In this document: piece by piece, positions 1 through 12,906 of the stretch
Numbering within the stretch: the first letter of the stretch is position 1
Layout: each line of letters opens with the position of its first letter
Source: Powellomyces hirtus
Lineage: Eukaryota; Chytridiomycota; Chytridiomycetes; Spizellomycetales; Powellomycetaceae
Length of the DNA stretch: 64,000 bases
Assembly (NCBI GenBank): GCA_025526995.1
Contig: JAHLKG010000037.1
Coordinates: forward strand, 1 to 64,000
Reading direction: 5' to 3'
Notes under the pieces: model-generated
Told to the model about the DNA's origin: nothing
The model's input: the letters and a program-made list of their open reading frames with translations, nothing else
Database searches by the model: none
Made by a program: the position numbers and the translations under genes

Positions 1-1572
1 ATAAATGCCAAATTGAAGTCCCTTCATACCATTGAAACATGGGAAGCCATTAACCCCAAATCCTTACTGCACAATCAACAGCCCATCTGCACCAAATGGG
101 TATTCAAGATTAAGCGAGACCTGAATGGTCAACCCCAACGATACAAGGCCCGGCTTGTAGTGAAAGGCTTCAAACAACACTATGGCATCGACTACAATGA
201 AACCTACGCTCCGGTTGCCAAGATAGCTACCCAACGCGTCCTTCTCGCTCTCGCCGCCAGCCTAGGCTTGAAATGCCATCAAATGGATGTAGTAACCGCA
301 TTCATGAATGGGATTGTTACCGAGACCATCCTAATCTATGCCCCTGAAGGCTCTGGCTTTCCGCCTGGGACCATCCTTTGACTCCGAAAGGCCCTTTACA
401 GTCTGAAACAAGCCCCGTGTGAATGGTACTCCCTACTTTACAAAGAACTGACTTCTTTGGGATTCAAGCGCCTGGCAAATGACAATGCCGTCTACATCAG
501 AACTCTACCTGAAAGTGACTCATCGCAGTGCATCTTCGTCTACATCAACGATCTCCTCATTTTCGCAAAGACCGAATCGGAAATCTTGTCAATCAAGACA
601 TCCCTGCACAACGAGTTCAACATGACAGACCTAGGCGAGGTCAACCACAACCTAGGAATGAGAGTTCGACGCGATTACTCAAGGCACGTCATCTTTCTCA
701 ATCAAGAGTCATATGTAAATGACATCCTCGAGCGCTTTGGTATGCAAGATTGCAAGCCCGTCAATACTCCGATGGACGAGACCAAGCTCGAACCCTACGA
801 AGTTGAAAATACAAAGACTTCCCCCAACCCGCAAGAAGGAGAATACCGCGAAATCGTTGGTTCCCTCATGTACCTGATGATATGCACGCATCCTGACATC
901 GCTGTCGCGGTCAGTATACTTTCTCGCTTCGCAAGCAACCCTTCGCCTCACCATCTGCAAGCTGCAAAGCGCGTTCTTTGCTACCTACAGGGAACATCAA
1001 CTTACAGCCTCTGCATTGGCGGAAATAATGTTACCCTTCACAGCTACAGCGATGCCGATTGGGGAAACAACATCCTTGACTGACGGTCAATCACTGGCTA
1101 CCTTTTCTACATTGGAAATGCGGGCCCCGTCACATTGGCTTTGAAGCGCCAACCCACCGTTGCTCTCTCATCTACCGAAGCTGAATACATGGCACTTTCA
1201 TTCGCCACTCAAGAAACAATCTGGCTTCGCTCACTTCTGCAAGAACTTCAAATCCCCGAATATCTCGATGAAAATGCTTGACCCACAACGATCTACGAAG
1301 ACAATCAGTCATGCATCTCGTTGGCAATGAATCCCGTGCATCACGTCCGTACCAAGCACATCGACATTCGACATCACTTCATCCGTGATCATATTGACAA
1401 GGAGATCCACCTGGAGTACTTACCCACCGCTGAAATGGTCGCCGACTCACTTACGAAGCCTTTACCGGCCCCGGCATTCAAATACCATCGCAAAAGCATG
1501 TGCATCAAGCACTACGACAACACCATCACGCCAATGACGAAAGCGTCCATGACGGAGCTCCCGAATGAGTAA
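1..1572 (+). pseudogene. Ty1/copia pol remnant (reverse transcriptase-RNase H)
   Basis: The 3' part of a copia-type polyprotein, open to the left edge. The reverse transcriptase carries the family blocks NETYAPVAK (around 205), a KALYSLKQAP-like block (around 390) and the catalytic box in the form YINDLLIF (around 540), where copia elements normally have YVDD; the first catalytic Asp is therefore Asn. RNase H follows with DADWG (around 1055), STEAEYMAL (around 1170) and the copia tail with KHIDIRHHFI (around 1360). All of this lies in one frame with no indel, but three TGA codons break it at 379-381, 1081-1083 and 1279-1281. The first two sit where related elements usually have Arg, so a CGA to TGA change is likely. 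The copy cannot make an active enzyme. Identity as copia is secure from domain order and motifs. Confidence 0.93.
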
Positions 1573-1599
1573 AATCCCATCATCGCGGATTGATTGCTC

Positions 1600-1609
1600 G
1601 GACAGGGGG
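1600..1609 (+). other. Polypurine tract of the copia element
   Basis: A short purine run (ggacaggggg) lies directly before the LTR start, 28 bases after the pol stop codon. This is the expected plus-strand priming site of an LTR retrotransposon. Confidence 0.6.
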
Positions 1610-1982
1610 TGTATTGGAATGTTGAGCCTTGCGTACTCAACGTTAGTCCTTACATTAGATCCTAATTTGGAATCTCCGGCTAGCACGCGTGACCGTGATA
1701 CCGGTAACGCTAAGAGCTGAATCGGATCACGTGTGATCACGTGATTGGAGAAAAAGTAGATTAGAACGCTCGAAGCGAGACATTACCGATAAGACTTTAA
1801 GACATAAAATACATTCACATACATTACATCTCCGTGCATCTGACAACGCTACATCGTCAACTGCATCTCAGAAGAGCTCTGTAACCCCCCTTTACGAAGT
1901 ATACTGGAGGCCACATCGAATTCGGCCAATCCTCTGCATTTCCGATAAAGTACTGGAAACGCCGATATCTCCAATACTTACA
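1610..1982 (+). repeat. 3' LTR of the copia element
   Basis: The LTR begins TGTATTGGA right after the polypurine tract and ends with TCCAATACTTACA, giving the imperfect terminal inverted repeat and the TG...CA ends typical of copia LTRs. Length is about 373 bp. The 5' LTR and the target-site duplication lie outside the window on the left, so the two LTRs cannot be compared for age. The right boundary could shift by a few bases. Confidence 0.75.
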
Positions 1983-2031
1983 CACCACACGATAATACAC
2001 TATTTATTACTATCAACTATCAAAGCTTCCT

Positions 2032-2751
2032 TTGACGTTACAGATATCATTCTATGGTACCATCCCAATCTCAGATCAAGATCAAGCATCAAGGACCGTC
2101 CGTCTTCAAATCAATGTCGGAAGTGCACTTCTACAACGCAATCCACGTCTCTCATTCCGCGCTCAAGGAATTGGCTTGGTAGCTGAAGACGGCGAGGATC
2201 TTGGAATTGTGGCTGCTACAACTGACATGCCGTTCCTTCAGATCCATGGCCAAAATCTGCTGAGCGTTTGGAGGGCTGTGAGAGAGCGTCTGCTGAATCG
2301 AGCGCTTCTTCCAACAGAGATTCCTCGGCTTTCGAGTGCACCTACTAGCGGTGGCGATCCAGGCCTTCCAACATGGGGTGGTCGTAAACAGAGCTATCCT
2401 GTGAAGCCAATTCACCCTAATAGCGCTCTTTGGCTGTTTCGGCAATGGCTTGACTCCACATTCACCGACAATGTCAACCAGATTCGGGTCTCGTGGAAGG
2501 ATGCGGGGATCCCCTTCAGAGCTCAGTATCGTAACTGGATCAGCGAAAATTATCCATTGCACCCCTGGGGACCATGGTGGCAAAACCTTGTCGTAAACCA
2601 CGGAACTGACAAGACAAGCAGGATCATACGTGGATGCATCACTGCTCTGCGGGGTCAAGTTACCAACAAAGCCCAGTATCAAGTCAATGCCAGCACCATG
2701 GGGCGTGTTTGGGAGTTTGGTCCCGTTCGTACCGACGACCAGCTTGATTGA
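2032..2751 (+). CDS. Hypothetical protein or gene fragment beside the LTR
   Basis: An open frame of 239 codons starts only 49 bases after the LTR. It has no ATG at its 5' end: the first in-frame Met is at codon 66 (around 2227). It encodes a Trp-rich, soluble-looking sequence with a motif around NSALWLFRQWLDS and a C-terminal stretch containing HPWGPWWQNL. I see no signal peptide, membrane segment or family I recognise. The absence of an early ATG and the abutting LTR suggest that the element inserted into a longer gene and that this is its 3' part. The opposite strand is also open over most of this stretch, so the coding claim is moderate only. Confidence 0.35.
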   Translation: MTLQISFYGTIPISDQDQASRTVRLQINVGSALLQRNPRLSFRAQGIGLVAEDGEDLGIVAATTDMPFLQIHGQNLLSVWRAVRERLLNRALLPTEIPRLSSAPTSGGDPGLPTWGGRKQSYPVKPIHPNSALWLFRQWLDSTFTDNVNQIRVSWKDAGIPFRAQYRNWISENYPLHPWGPWWQNLVVNHGTDKTSRIIRGCITALRGQVTNKAQYQVNASTMGRVWEFGPVRTDDQLD

Positions 2752-4299
2752 ATGGGGTGATAAGAAATATGTCGAATAGGATGTAGCATCTCCTATTGTT
2801 TTTCCTTTCCGTTTTATATGCCTACTCTTGAATGTTAACGTGAGACCATGCGCACTGAAATCGCAATGTATGTATTGAATGAGCAAAGAAAGGCAATGTC
2901 GGTGCACCTATATGCCGTCAAGATCATTCAGCCAAGCAAACTGAAAGGTGCGGTCAGTTACATTATAGGGTATGGCGTGACTCGAACATATCATGCACCT
3001 AGAAGCACAAAATCCAAACTCAAAAGCTGTGCGTGTCAAAGCCATCGCGACGCAACACCGTCTGCAAGCATCAAAGATCATTAGAATAATGACCGTTTGC
3101 TTGTTGAATTCTGTAGCGCATGCTATCGAGCTGGCAGGGCAATGAGATGAAAAGGAGGTGCGTGCCATTTCATCGGGGGACCTTCTGGACAAAATGAAAC
3201 AGACAAGGCGTCCATTGAGCCAAGCTTGTTTCCACTGGCAATCACACGCTTACATCACCCCTATTTCAACGTTCCACTTCTGGCTACTCTACGCAATCAT
3301 TCTTTTAAGACCTTGGCTACGCATGCCATGAAGCAAAGATGGGTGTTTGTGGGCCGCGAATGCGAACCTGAAGGGTGGTGCCCGCCGACGACGTCGCCTA
3401 GGTTGTCCACCTCAGAGTATGTCAACGGTTGGTTGGATTGAAACCTCGACTCGGGATCCCGCGTTAGACTTGAAGCGGCCCACGAGAAATACCGTCCAAT
3501 CACTCCGCCGAGGAACTGCTAGAGCCATGTCTTGCAACGCACAGACCAAGAGGCGGGGTCATTAAAAGACGACCGAGGGTACATGAGTTTCGTGACTACG
3601 GCCGACGGGACGCCCCGCTCATTCTGATCATATCTTTCCGCCCAAATGATACAAGTCACTCTTTAAAAAAACCGCAAGGAAAAGAGTATGGCGAGTTCTG
3701 CTTCCCGATCCCCACTCAATGAGAGCGTGTACTACCTCACAGACCGGGGTTCAGATATCACAAGTAATCCCGAGTCAGCGTCAAATGTTGTTTCTGATAT
3801 TCAGAAAGTCAACCTGTGGGAGGCTTCTGCGAAAATTGTTGGCAGCGTACTGTGTTGGCGGAGGAACGACGCAGTCCTAGGCCGCTGTTGTCGGAAGAAA
3901 AATTGTGAGCTACAAGAGAGTTTCTACGGTTGTCTCCTGACGGGGGTCTTAGTACGCATGAAGACGAACGTAGAAGCATCATGGAACGAATTGCGGAATT
4001 GTCCATTTCCAACCCAATTGCCAAACAAATCCTCCATCTGATGTAGTCCCTTTGGCAACCACAAAGCTGCAGCATGCAGTCATGTGCATAAGAAATAGAG
4101 CGTCTGAGATATTGCTGCTGCCCTGCTGTTGTTCGGTGGGACAGTAACATCTTCCTGTGTACAATTTCCGAGTCGGCAAGTCGCGCTGGGTGAAACCGCT
4201 GGGGAGAGGAAGCCAGACCATCTGCTAAATCTTCCCCGTTCGCAAACGCAGCATGTCGCTGAGACTCCCTGTGCCACACACTTGCCCAATTCACATGCC
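2752..4299. other. Intergenic stretch without a supported gene
   Basis: Several short open frames occur on both strands but none exceeds about 120 codons with convincing composition, and none carries a motif I recognise. The last few hundred bases must contain the SWR1 promoter and 5' UTR. No TATA box is obvious there. Confidence 0.6.
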
Positions 4300-7200
4300 A
4301 TGCTAGTCGATAAGCGTAAACGGAAGCCGAAAAATCAAGGCAAGTCAAGTCACCTTCAACTCGTCCCTGTTTTTGGACATTGACAAAGATCGTGTTGCTC
4401 ATTGCGGTCATTGCAGACTGGCCTATCCCACCCCCGGGACAAAATGACCATGCGGAACCACAAACACATCCTCCTGTCAAAAGAGGGGTCGGCAGACCGA
4501 GAAAGGTCCACCTCATCACCTCGTCATCCCCGAACACTGCCAACCAAAGCGCGACGAGCTCGTCCCTAGATCACCATGCACACCACTCCATTCCTCACAA
4601 AACCCGCCGCTCTTCTGGCCGTGTCACAACAGAGTCCCATTCTGAGGCAGCTACAACCCCAACACCATCGGCCGGTCGCGGCAGACGACCCGGCCGACCT
4701 CCTAAAAACTACAGCTCAGTCGCCAACAGCGCCCGGCAAAACTCCACTCGAGGAGGTCATGCGAAAGTTTCGACAAATTCACACGTAGCTGAAGGCTCGT
4801 CAGCCTCCCATTCTACACCAGTACGAACTGGCAATCATCCAGCGGCGGCGAACCGCGGCGGACGCGGCAGGGGCAAAAACGTGAAAGGGGCGGTTGGAAT
4901 GAGTTCAGGCCAACCGCCAGGGGCCAATCGCAAATCATCAGCAGGAGAGACAGCAGCACATCCAGTTCACAGTTTTCAGTTTCCCAACCGACACAATTCG
5001 CACCATTCAGCCAATCACCACGAGCAGGAGCGCGACAGCGAGTCAGATTCAGAACCTCTGTCTGTCCGACAGCAGATTGTTTCTGGCATGGAGCGCCGAA
5101 AGCGCAATCTGATTGAAGCACACAATAGAACTTTGCGGAAAATTCTGGACGATTACGACACAAAGCTACGCGAGATGTACTATCTTGAGCACAATCTTCC
5201 CCTGTTGGATTATGACGTCGCAAAGCTGAAGCAGGACAAAGGAGAACGCATGATCAATGTAACGTAGCTCTTTCTTCGCCCATCCCTGCATGAATGGGAC
5301 ATTAACCGCCGTCGGCTTTTCAGTACCTGAAAACTGCTGATCTCCGCACCATAACCGCACACAGTTTGGCTGCGGAAGCCTTCAAACAACAGTCAGAACA
5401 GCAGCGAAAGGACAGATATGGCACTCGCGGGTTGACTACTCGCCAGGAAAAGTCATTGGACTCCCTTATTGAGTCGGCCATTGTGGCAGTAGATGAGTTG
5501 CTCCCTCGATCAGCCCTTCTCGATCGTCAAGCCACACGTTACGCCAACTTGGACGAGTACTTTCAATCCTTCCTCTACCTCGATGACGAAGAAATCACCC
5601 ATGAGGCTCTCCGTGACCGCGTTCAAAAAGAAGCCAAAGTGGAGATGCAGATAGCTGCATACCGCAAAATGGGTTTGCTGAAGGGTATAACGCCGGCACA
5701 ACTTGAGCGAAGACCAGAACCTGCCCAGAAAACGCACTGGTCCCGGGTGCAAGATGAGATGAGGGTCGTCAGCGGGGGTTTTGCGCATGCTGGAAAGGAG
5801 CGTGTACGCATGACCAGGTTGTGCAGCAAAGCCATCCAAAAGTATTGGGAACTGAGACTTACCGCAGGAGAACGGACTGCCGCAGCGCAGGAACGGGAAT
5901 GGAAACGAGCATTCAAAGCAGTCAGAGTGGAACTGTGCAAGAGATGGAAACTCGTCGAGTCGATCATCAAAATACAGCACTCCAAACTTATTGCGGAAGA
6001 GCAACGTCAGGCGGGTATGCGACAGCTTGACGCCATGATCGAGCATTCATCGACCGTATTGCAGAGCCGTCACCCAGGACGCGAAGAACGCAGCGCTTCG
6101 CCCTCTTCGAGTATCCGGTCTGCTTTGACCTTTGAAGATTCCGAAGATTTTTCCGTGGACGGTGATGATAGTGACCTTGACATCGACACAAATGATGAGA
6201 GCGATCAAAATGAAATGGACGCGCTGCAGAACGAGATGGATATCCCGGTCGAAGACTTGGTGGATAGCAGCTACTTTGCATACAGGGAAGAAGCAAATGA
6301 GGCGCCTCCCGAGTCTGGGGATGATGATGACGATGACATGGAGGGTGGGGAAAACTATGACGAAGATGGCGGGGAAGACGATGACGCCTCAAATTATGTG
6401 TTAGCAGAGGAGGAACTTGCAGAAGATCCCAGTCCGCCATTATGCGAACAAGTACGCAACAACACTCACATTCGTCAAGATCAAGAGTCAATGCTGTTTT
6501 CAAACCCCTCGTCTGCGCTCGCGTCAGAGATGGGAGCAGATTTTTCCGATTCCCTCGAACCTGTGTCGAGCCCATTTTCGAGATCAGCGAATAGCATAGA
6601 CACTCCGGTCACCAGCAGAAGCAACTCACCAGAAGCAAAGCTGCGCCGCGAAATGGATGATGAGTTCGTTGTTGATGAGGAGGTGGATGGCGACAATGAG
6701 GAGCATGAGGCCGAAAAGGAGCTTGACCTGGAGGAGACATTGGAGGATGGTGACAGCGACGAAGAGATGAGGGGCCTGCAGGATGACATGGACATGGACA
6801 TCGACGCACTGCGGGACGCGATGCGACGGATGGAAGAGGAAATGGTACACTCGGGTTCTTACGAATCTGAGGAATCTGAAGACGCGTCTGAAGTCGAATC
6901 CGGATTAGAGTTCGATTCTGAGTCCAAAGATGCGACAATGGACTCGCCCATAATAGAAGACCAGAATTATCCCGAGTTAACGGAGGGAGGTGCCGCGGTA
7001 TCAATGGGCGACAAAACCAATGGCCATGATCGCACCTCAAGCGATGGGAGCATGGATCTGATTGCAGTCCCCACAGATGCGAATTTCGAAGAGAGGGAAG
7101 ACGACTTCTCCATTCTTCCTGCACAGACCAGCACCATGGATGATGCAGTTCATGTGAATGACGGCAATATGTCGCAGATGCCTGTCGAGCCGATGGCTAT

Positions 7201-10200
7201 ACCCGCATCTCCGCAAGATGAACAATCTGTCAAACATTCTCAGATGTTTTCAGCTGCAGAACCATCGGATGGCGGTGTGTCTCCATCTGAAACCTCGGCC
7301 GACAATGGCTATCGACTAGGAGACAACCTAGCTACCCTGACCAAGCAACCCAACCTCTTCTCAGATGCAGGCGACATCCCCGGCGATACCATGGATCTCT
7401 CAGAGCCTGCTCAGGCGGGGATCCCTGAGAATTTCGAGTCTACGGAGATGAACGAGGTGGCCCATGCGGATGCTTCAAATGTGAGGACACCCGTGCCGTT
7501 CTTGTTGAAACACTCATTGCGGGAATATCAACATGTGGGCTTGGACTGGCTCGCAGGGTTGTATGACAGTGGCCTCAACGGGATCTTAGCTGACGAGATG
7601 GGTCTGGGAAAGACCATACAGACGATATCGTTGTTCGCTCATCTAGCAGTACAAAAAGGAGTGTGGGGCCCGCATCTTATCATCGTCCCGACATCCGTGA
7701 TGTTGAACTGGGAGTGCGAATTCAAAAAGTGGCTTCCCGGATTCAAGCTCTTGACGTACTATGGAAACATAGCGGAGCGCGCTGCTAAGCGAGTTGGATG
7801 GCTGAAACCCAACTCATTCCATGTGTGCATCACCAGTTACCAGATTGTGCTTCGCGATCAGCACATATTTCGGCGAAAACGGTGGGCCTATCTGGTTCTG
7901 GACGAAGCTCACAACATCAAGAACTTTCGCAGTCAGAGGTGGCAAACTCTCTTGGGATTCAACACGGAGCGTCGGCTGCTACTCACGGGAACGCCACTAC
8001 AGAACAGCTTGATGGAACTGTGGAGCTTGCTGTACTTTCTGATGCCTGCCGATTCCGGGCCCGGGGAAGGGGGTTTTGCAGGCCGACAAGAGTTCAAAGA
8101 GTGGTTCGAAGGATCAGTTTCACAGCTGATCGGCGATGGCAGCAGTCTGCTTGCGTCCAACATGGCGGATCCTGAGACCCGTGCGTCGGTCGCACGCCTG
8201 CATGCCGTTCTTCGGCCATACATCCTGCGCCGGCTGAAAGCAGATGTGGAAAAGCAGATGCCGGGAAAGTTCGAGCACGTTGTGAAATGTCGGCTGAGCA
8301 AACGGCAACGGTTTCTGTACGATGATTTCATGTCGCGCGCCAAAACAAAAGAAGATCTCGCTTCCGGGAACTATCTGAGCATTGTGAACGTGCTCATGCA
8401 ATTACGGAAAGTTTGCAACCACCCCAACTTGTTCGAAGAACGGCCCGTCGTCACGGGATTCGCTATGCCAGAAGGAGGCGTCGCTTATGAGGTTATGGGC
8501 ATGGAAGAAACTCTTATCGCGCGGCGACTACTGAAAGACACCGATGACAACATAAATATCAAACGACTTGGACTGCAGATTATCGATATCCAGCGTGAGG
8601 GCACCTACGGCTGGTCTGGATTTGACGGGCAGTGTCTGAGGAATCTGGAGGCCGAGTCTCTGATCAACCATTCGCTGCACGGGGCCGTTACTGCGGAACT
8701 TGAAGCACGACGGCTACTTCCGCTGGACGGCAAGTATCGCACTAGCTTGGAGTGGGCAACCGTCCGACGTTGGAGAACCGCTCGGGATGATGTATCGTTC
8801 TGGGAGCGGACCGCGCATATTAATCGCATTCGCTGTGCGGTTCGAGGACCCATCTACAGCCGTGGTGTGATACGTGCATGTCGGCAGTTGGCAGCTCGAG
8901 AAGTCGACGCAATTGTGCAGCTAAGTGAGGATCCTCGCAGAGCGGGCGGTTGCAGCTGGTCTCTCCGAAACGCTGTGAAGACCCCATATGAGCGCGCGGG
9001 CGCTATGGCTGAGATTATTGGGCGTTTTGCTTGTGTTACGCCACGAGCGCGCGTCCACCCGTTCAGATTCGACGCTTCACCACCTGGATTCGATTTTGCG
9101 CGAGACATTGTGGATTTGGGATCGTTGACAACCAGTCTGGAGCGTTCATGCGAGCAGGATGTTCTCAGTTTCGCCAAGACCAGATTGGAGATATCGTTTC
9201 CAGATAAGCGATTAGTCCAATTTGACTGCGGCAAACTGCAAACTTTAGACAAGCTACTGCGAAATTTGAAACAGGGTGGACATCGGGCCCTCATCTTCAC
9301 GCAAATGACCAAAATGCTGGACATCCTCGAAGTGTTCCTCAATCTTCATGGACATCGTTACTTGCGACTCGATGGATCTACCAAAGTGGAATCCCGTCAG
9401 GTCCTGATGGAGCGATTCAACAACGACAAGAGAATTTTAGTCTTCATCTTGAGTACCAGAAGCGGTGGTATCGGCATGAACTTGACGGGTGCCGATACCG
9501 TCATTTTCTACGACAGCGACTGGAACCCGGCCATGGATGCCCAAGCGCAGGATCGTGCGCACAGGATTGGTCAGACGCGAGAAGTGCACATCTATCGATT
9601 CGTCAGCGAACATACTATCGAGGAGAACATGCTGCTCAAAGCGAACCAGAAGCGACAGCTTGACAAAGTCGTGATCCAGGCTGGCGATTTCACGACCGAG
9701 TGGATGCAGAAATCCAGCGCTGGTGGGGATGGCGGTCGCTTGGGCGAATGGAGAGATTGGTTGGACCCCGACGTCGTGACCGCCCCGCGCGTACCCGAAC
9801 GAGCGGCGGCCATCGAGTGGGAGAAGGCGATATTGCAGGCCGAAGACGAAACGGACGTGGTTGCCTTGAAACGTGCTCAGGGGGAAGTTGAGCGAGATGT
9901 TGCGGAATTTGATGACACGGGCATCACAGTGCTGGAGGCGGAGAATGCACTTGCCTCTACGCCCGCGAACATCACGCAAGCTGCAAATGATCTCGAGTGT
10001 GGCTCGCAGCCCACCGACTCAACTGAAGGAACTTCCAAAACACACGCAGCTGCCCCATCACATGCTCCACATACGTCCACGTCAGTTGGGCACAAAGTGG
10101 GACCATTGGACGAGTATCTCTTCCGGCTGCAAATTTACCGTATGGACTTGAGCGACGTTCTCGACTGGCGGGATTTTGGCGAGGAACTCAGAGACGTTGG

Positions 10201-10261
10201 CGAGGAGCGCGAACGGCTTGAACGCGTGCAGTCGGATGGCGGTGTTGGTCCGCCCGTATGA
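4300..10261 (+). CDS. SWR1: SWR1 complex Swi2/Snf2 ATPase (H2A.Z exchange)
   Basis: Catalytic subunit of the SWR1/SRCAP remodeller, which swaps H2A for H2A.Z in nucleosomes in the nucleus. Modelled exons are 4300-4339, 4417-5258 and 5324-10261, giving 1939 aa. The N-terminus is basic with AT-hook-like GRPRK (about aa 40) and GRRPGRPPK (about 102-110). An HSA domain lies near aa 430-510 (HWSRVQDEM...IQKYWEL), then long acidic Asp/Glu blocks. The ATPase has DEMGLGKT (about 1051), LVLDEAH (about 1152) and, after the roughly 270-aa insertion that marks SWR1/INO80-type enzymes, the C-lobe ending in QDRAHRIGQTR (about 1703). Intron 2 is an ordinary GT-AG of 65 bp. Intron 1 (4340-4416) is best modelled as GC-AG: it joins a basic ATG exon in phase and no in-frame ATG exists otherwise. 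A GT donor at 4349 is a weaker in-frame alternative. SWR1 is preferred over INO80 because of HSA placement and the acidic linker. Confidence 0.93.
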
Positions 10262-11120
10262 TCCCCCCGCGGCTGCAATCTAAATTTTGATACCATTCTC
10301 CCCCACTAATTCGAGCCCATATCTTATATCATCTGAATCTACATCACATCCTTCCAGAATATTTCAGCGGAATACCAGTCTGGCCATGCACCACGCGTTC
10401 GGTTCGCTTGGTTTGAAACACAAGTTTGGCGGTCCTCTCACTTTGTTTATCTCATTCCTTGGCAGTCAACATGATAGGTTTACTGAATCAAAACGCATCA
10501 TATTGCCTTGGCGACGTTTTCCCCTAGGAGTCAACGCATGACCTGCTTCATCTACCTCATCATTTCATTTTACAAAGCCGACCAGCCCCGATGACAATCT
10601 CTATGAGGCGATCTAATTAGATAGGATGTATCCGGTAACATATCTGCAGCAGACATATGCAAAAATTCTGAGTTTATCTCCTGGCGCGAATTGATCTGCG
10701 CATAGGTTGTTGGGTCACGGTCCGTTATTTTCGGCGTTACTATTAATAGCAACGCGCTCCACGGAGCATTATCAATGTCTTAAGGTGCATTCCCAGTTCG
10801 TTTCTACGCAAAAGCGGAGCCAGGGAGGGTTTTGTTTATGTTTTGGATCAGAGACACCATTGATCCCAGGTTCTTCGCGTTCTTGGGAAGATCTGGACCG
10901 GGGTTTTTGTAATAAGAATGAAAGCTTGGCGGAGGGGCTTTATCATTTCAGCATTCTCTTAAAGTCTGGCGATCCATTTTGATGTCCCGTACACATATCA
11001 AGCGTATCTTATCATATTCATCGTAGAGTAGAGCGGCCAACGCAGACCAGTTGGTCGTCAGCGTTCGCCGATAGGCAACTTAGAGCAAGTCTTTCGAGAC
11101 GACGATTCAGTGCCATTCGG
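10262..11120. other. Intergenic, SWR1 3' flank; nothing recognised
   Basis: No open frame above about 90 codons and no repeat structure that stands out. It must hold the SWR1 3' UTR; no clear AATAAA close to the stop codon was found. Confidence 0.5.
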
Positions 11121-11122
11121 AA

Positions 11123-12160
11123 ATGCTGCCCACCATCTCTGATCCGCTAAACATGTCGCAAGCCGTTTCTCTGCCCCGTCGTCGTCGTCAATTGTCCGTC
11201 GACGTCTCTGCCCCCACACCCCTTCAGCTAGCGAGTTCGACGTCAATCGAGGTTGCTTCACTGTCACAGCCACTTGCGTCTTCAGGGAACTCTGATTCCC
11301 TTGAACCAAAACAAAGATGCTCAATTTTCGCTTGTTCGTTATCAAGACACACATTGGCTAGAAGTTACGGACAGCTGCGGACGGGCGAACGAAGGTGGCG
11401 ATGAAGACGGCGAAGAAGACGACGACGCAGACGAACGCGTCAAAGATGACGACGAGCATGCTGCTGATGTCGACAATCATGAAAATAACGAAACTGGGGG
11501 TGATCATCCGGAACGGTCTCCGTTTGAAAAGATTATCTCCAGGACTGACACCACCGCGCGTTCCACGCGATTTACCTGAAGGAAAGCTCTACAATCTCTC
11601 ATCAAGACCTCACAATGGACATCATGCGTCTGTATCACGATTCGCGGGAGACAGAAACACTCAAATGGACACGTGCCTGCGAAGCGTTGCTGAACACATC
11701 AGTTTGGCGATACAAGAGGAAATAAATAACGGGATCCCGGACGTCAATGTTCTCGACTTTGCAGATGGGCGAGGCAATCTTCAAAGGTACATCGATGACC
11801 CATTCAATGGATCAAAGCCAAGCAATTCCATTGGCCTCGCTCATCAGTCTATGGGAAATAACGTTAAGAGACATAGCTGCGCATTACCGATCCCCCATGA
11901 TATTACAGCGTCTTTTTCGGTTGATATAGCAGTGTTCTTCTTGTCACATTGGGGCACCGTGAAGATATATAATCAGTTACATCATAAATTGCCTCAAGGT
12001 CATGAAGCCCGACAGCTACGGTATCGTTGAGAAATCCGCTGACGTCTTTGCGTGCGTTTTCGAAGAGTATCTTCGGCAAGGATGGAAATGCGAGGTTTGC
12101 GGCATTGTCGAGCATGCCATGCGAGGCAACGTGCATGTCCAACGTTTCTGCTGAAGTGCT
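11123..12160 (+). other. Possible unassigned gene or gene remnant in shifting frames
   Basis: Three plus-strand frames carry protein-like segments in succession: an acidic stretch (DEDGEEDDDADERVKDDDE, around 11400-11455), a segment containing LYHDSRETETLKWTRACEA (around 11625-11680), and a final piece containing EEYLRQGWKCEVCGIVEH (around 12065-12118) with a CxxC pair. The second and third lie in the same frame, which differs from the first, so introns or frameshifts are needed to join them. I recognise no family and cannot propose splice sites with confidence. It is either an intron-rich gene of unknown function or decayed coding sequence. Confidence 0.25.
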
Positions 12161-12855
12161 AGGGAACCATCGAAGGATTTATGATAGAGTTATCTTTACC
12201 AGGAAGGTTTTGTAGGTGCAGTTTCATTACTGTAGCATTAATATAGCTTAGCTGTGAGACAATCGTCCTTCCTGAGTTTTTCAAAAGTACTCTCGTTTCT
12301 GTGTATCTTCATTGAGTCAGTTTTTGGTAAACTGGTTCCGCAATTGATAACAAGAGATACATGCAATGTAGGGATGATACATGCATGTTTCATGTTTTTG
12401 CACCAATGGCTGTATCTTAGCAAACTCGCCAAGTTTGAAGCATAGAAGTCCTATGTACAATTAGCATGTTCGCCTAGCACATCCTTTCTATGTGTTAAAG
12501 GCAAACTTTGAATCTCAAAATGTAAACTGGATGGTCACCATGTTACAAGCACAACCTCAGCTTGTCCCCCAAATCACATTACATGTCAGTGGTTAATGCC
12601 ATATCTGCAGATATCTTAGCTAGACATATAATAGATAACAATGCTTGCAATGTATTCGTCCTAACTCCTGTGTCCCGACGATCTTTCAACAACGTGGCGA
12701 GTTGGCGGGGTTTTGGCGCGTCTTGCTTACGAAATTGCGATAGTCTACTGCGCGCGAACCGTGGGAAAATTCATTCTCCGCTCTCCCATTCCATCTCCAT
12801 TCTCCTCAATCGGAGATCACGAAGTTCTTATTTAGCGACCGGAAATAGATAGACG
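12161..12855. other. Intergenic, AT-leaning; nothing recognised
   Basis: Short open frames only, none with a convincing composition. It ends in the promoter of the MHYT gene. Confidence 0.5.
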
Positions 12856-12860
12856 AGGGA

Positions 12861-12866
12861 TATATA
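12861..12866 (+). promoter_or_regulatory. TATA box upstream of the MHYT gene
   Basis: TATATA in the context ggatatataggat lies 41 bases upstream of the chosen ATG (12907). Position and sequence suit a core promoter with a very short 5' UTR. Confidence 0.4.
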
Positions 12867-12906
12867 GGATCATAAAGCAACCTGAGAGCAACAGTCTCTA
12901 GTGCCA

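Noticed and set aside
3688..4041. 117-codon plus-strand frame in the SWR1 upstream region
   Set aside because: It overlaps longer frames on the other strand and shows no motif; all are likely chance frames in balanced DNA.
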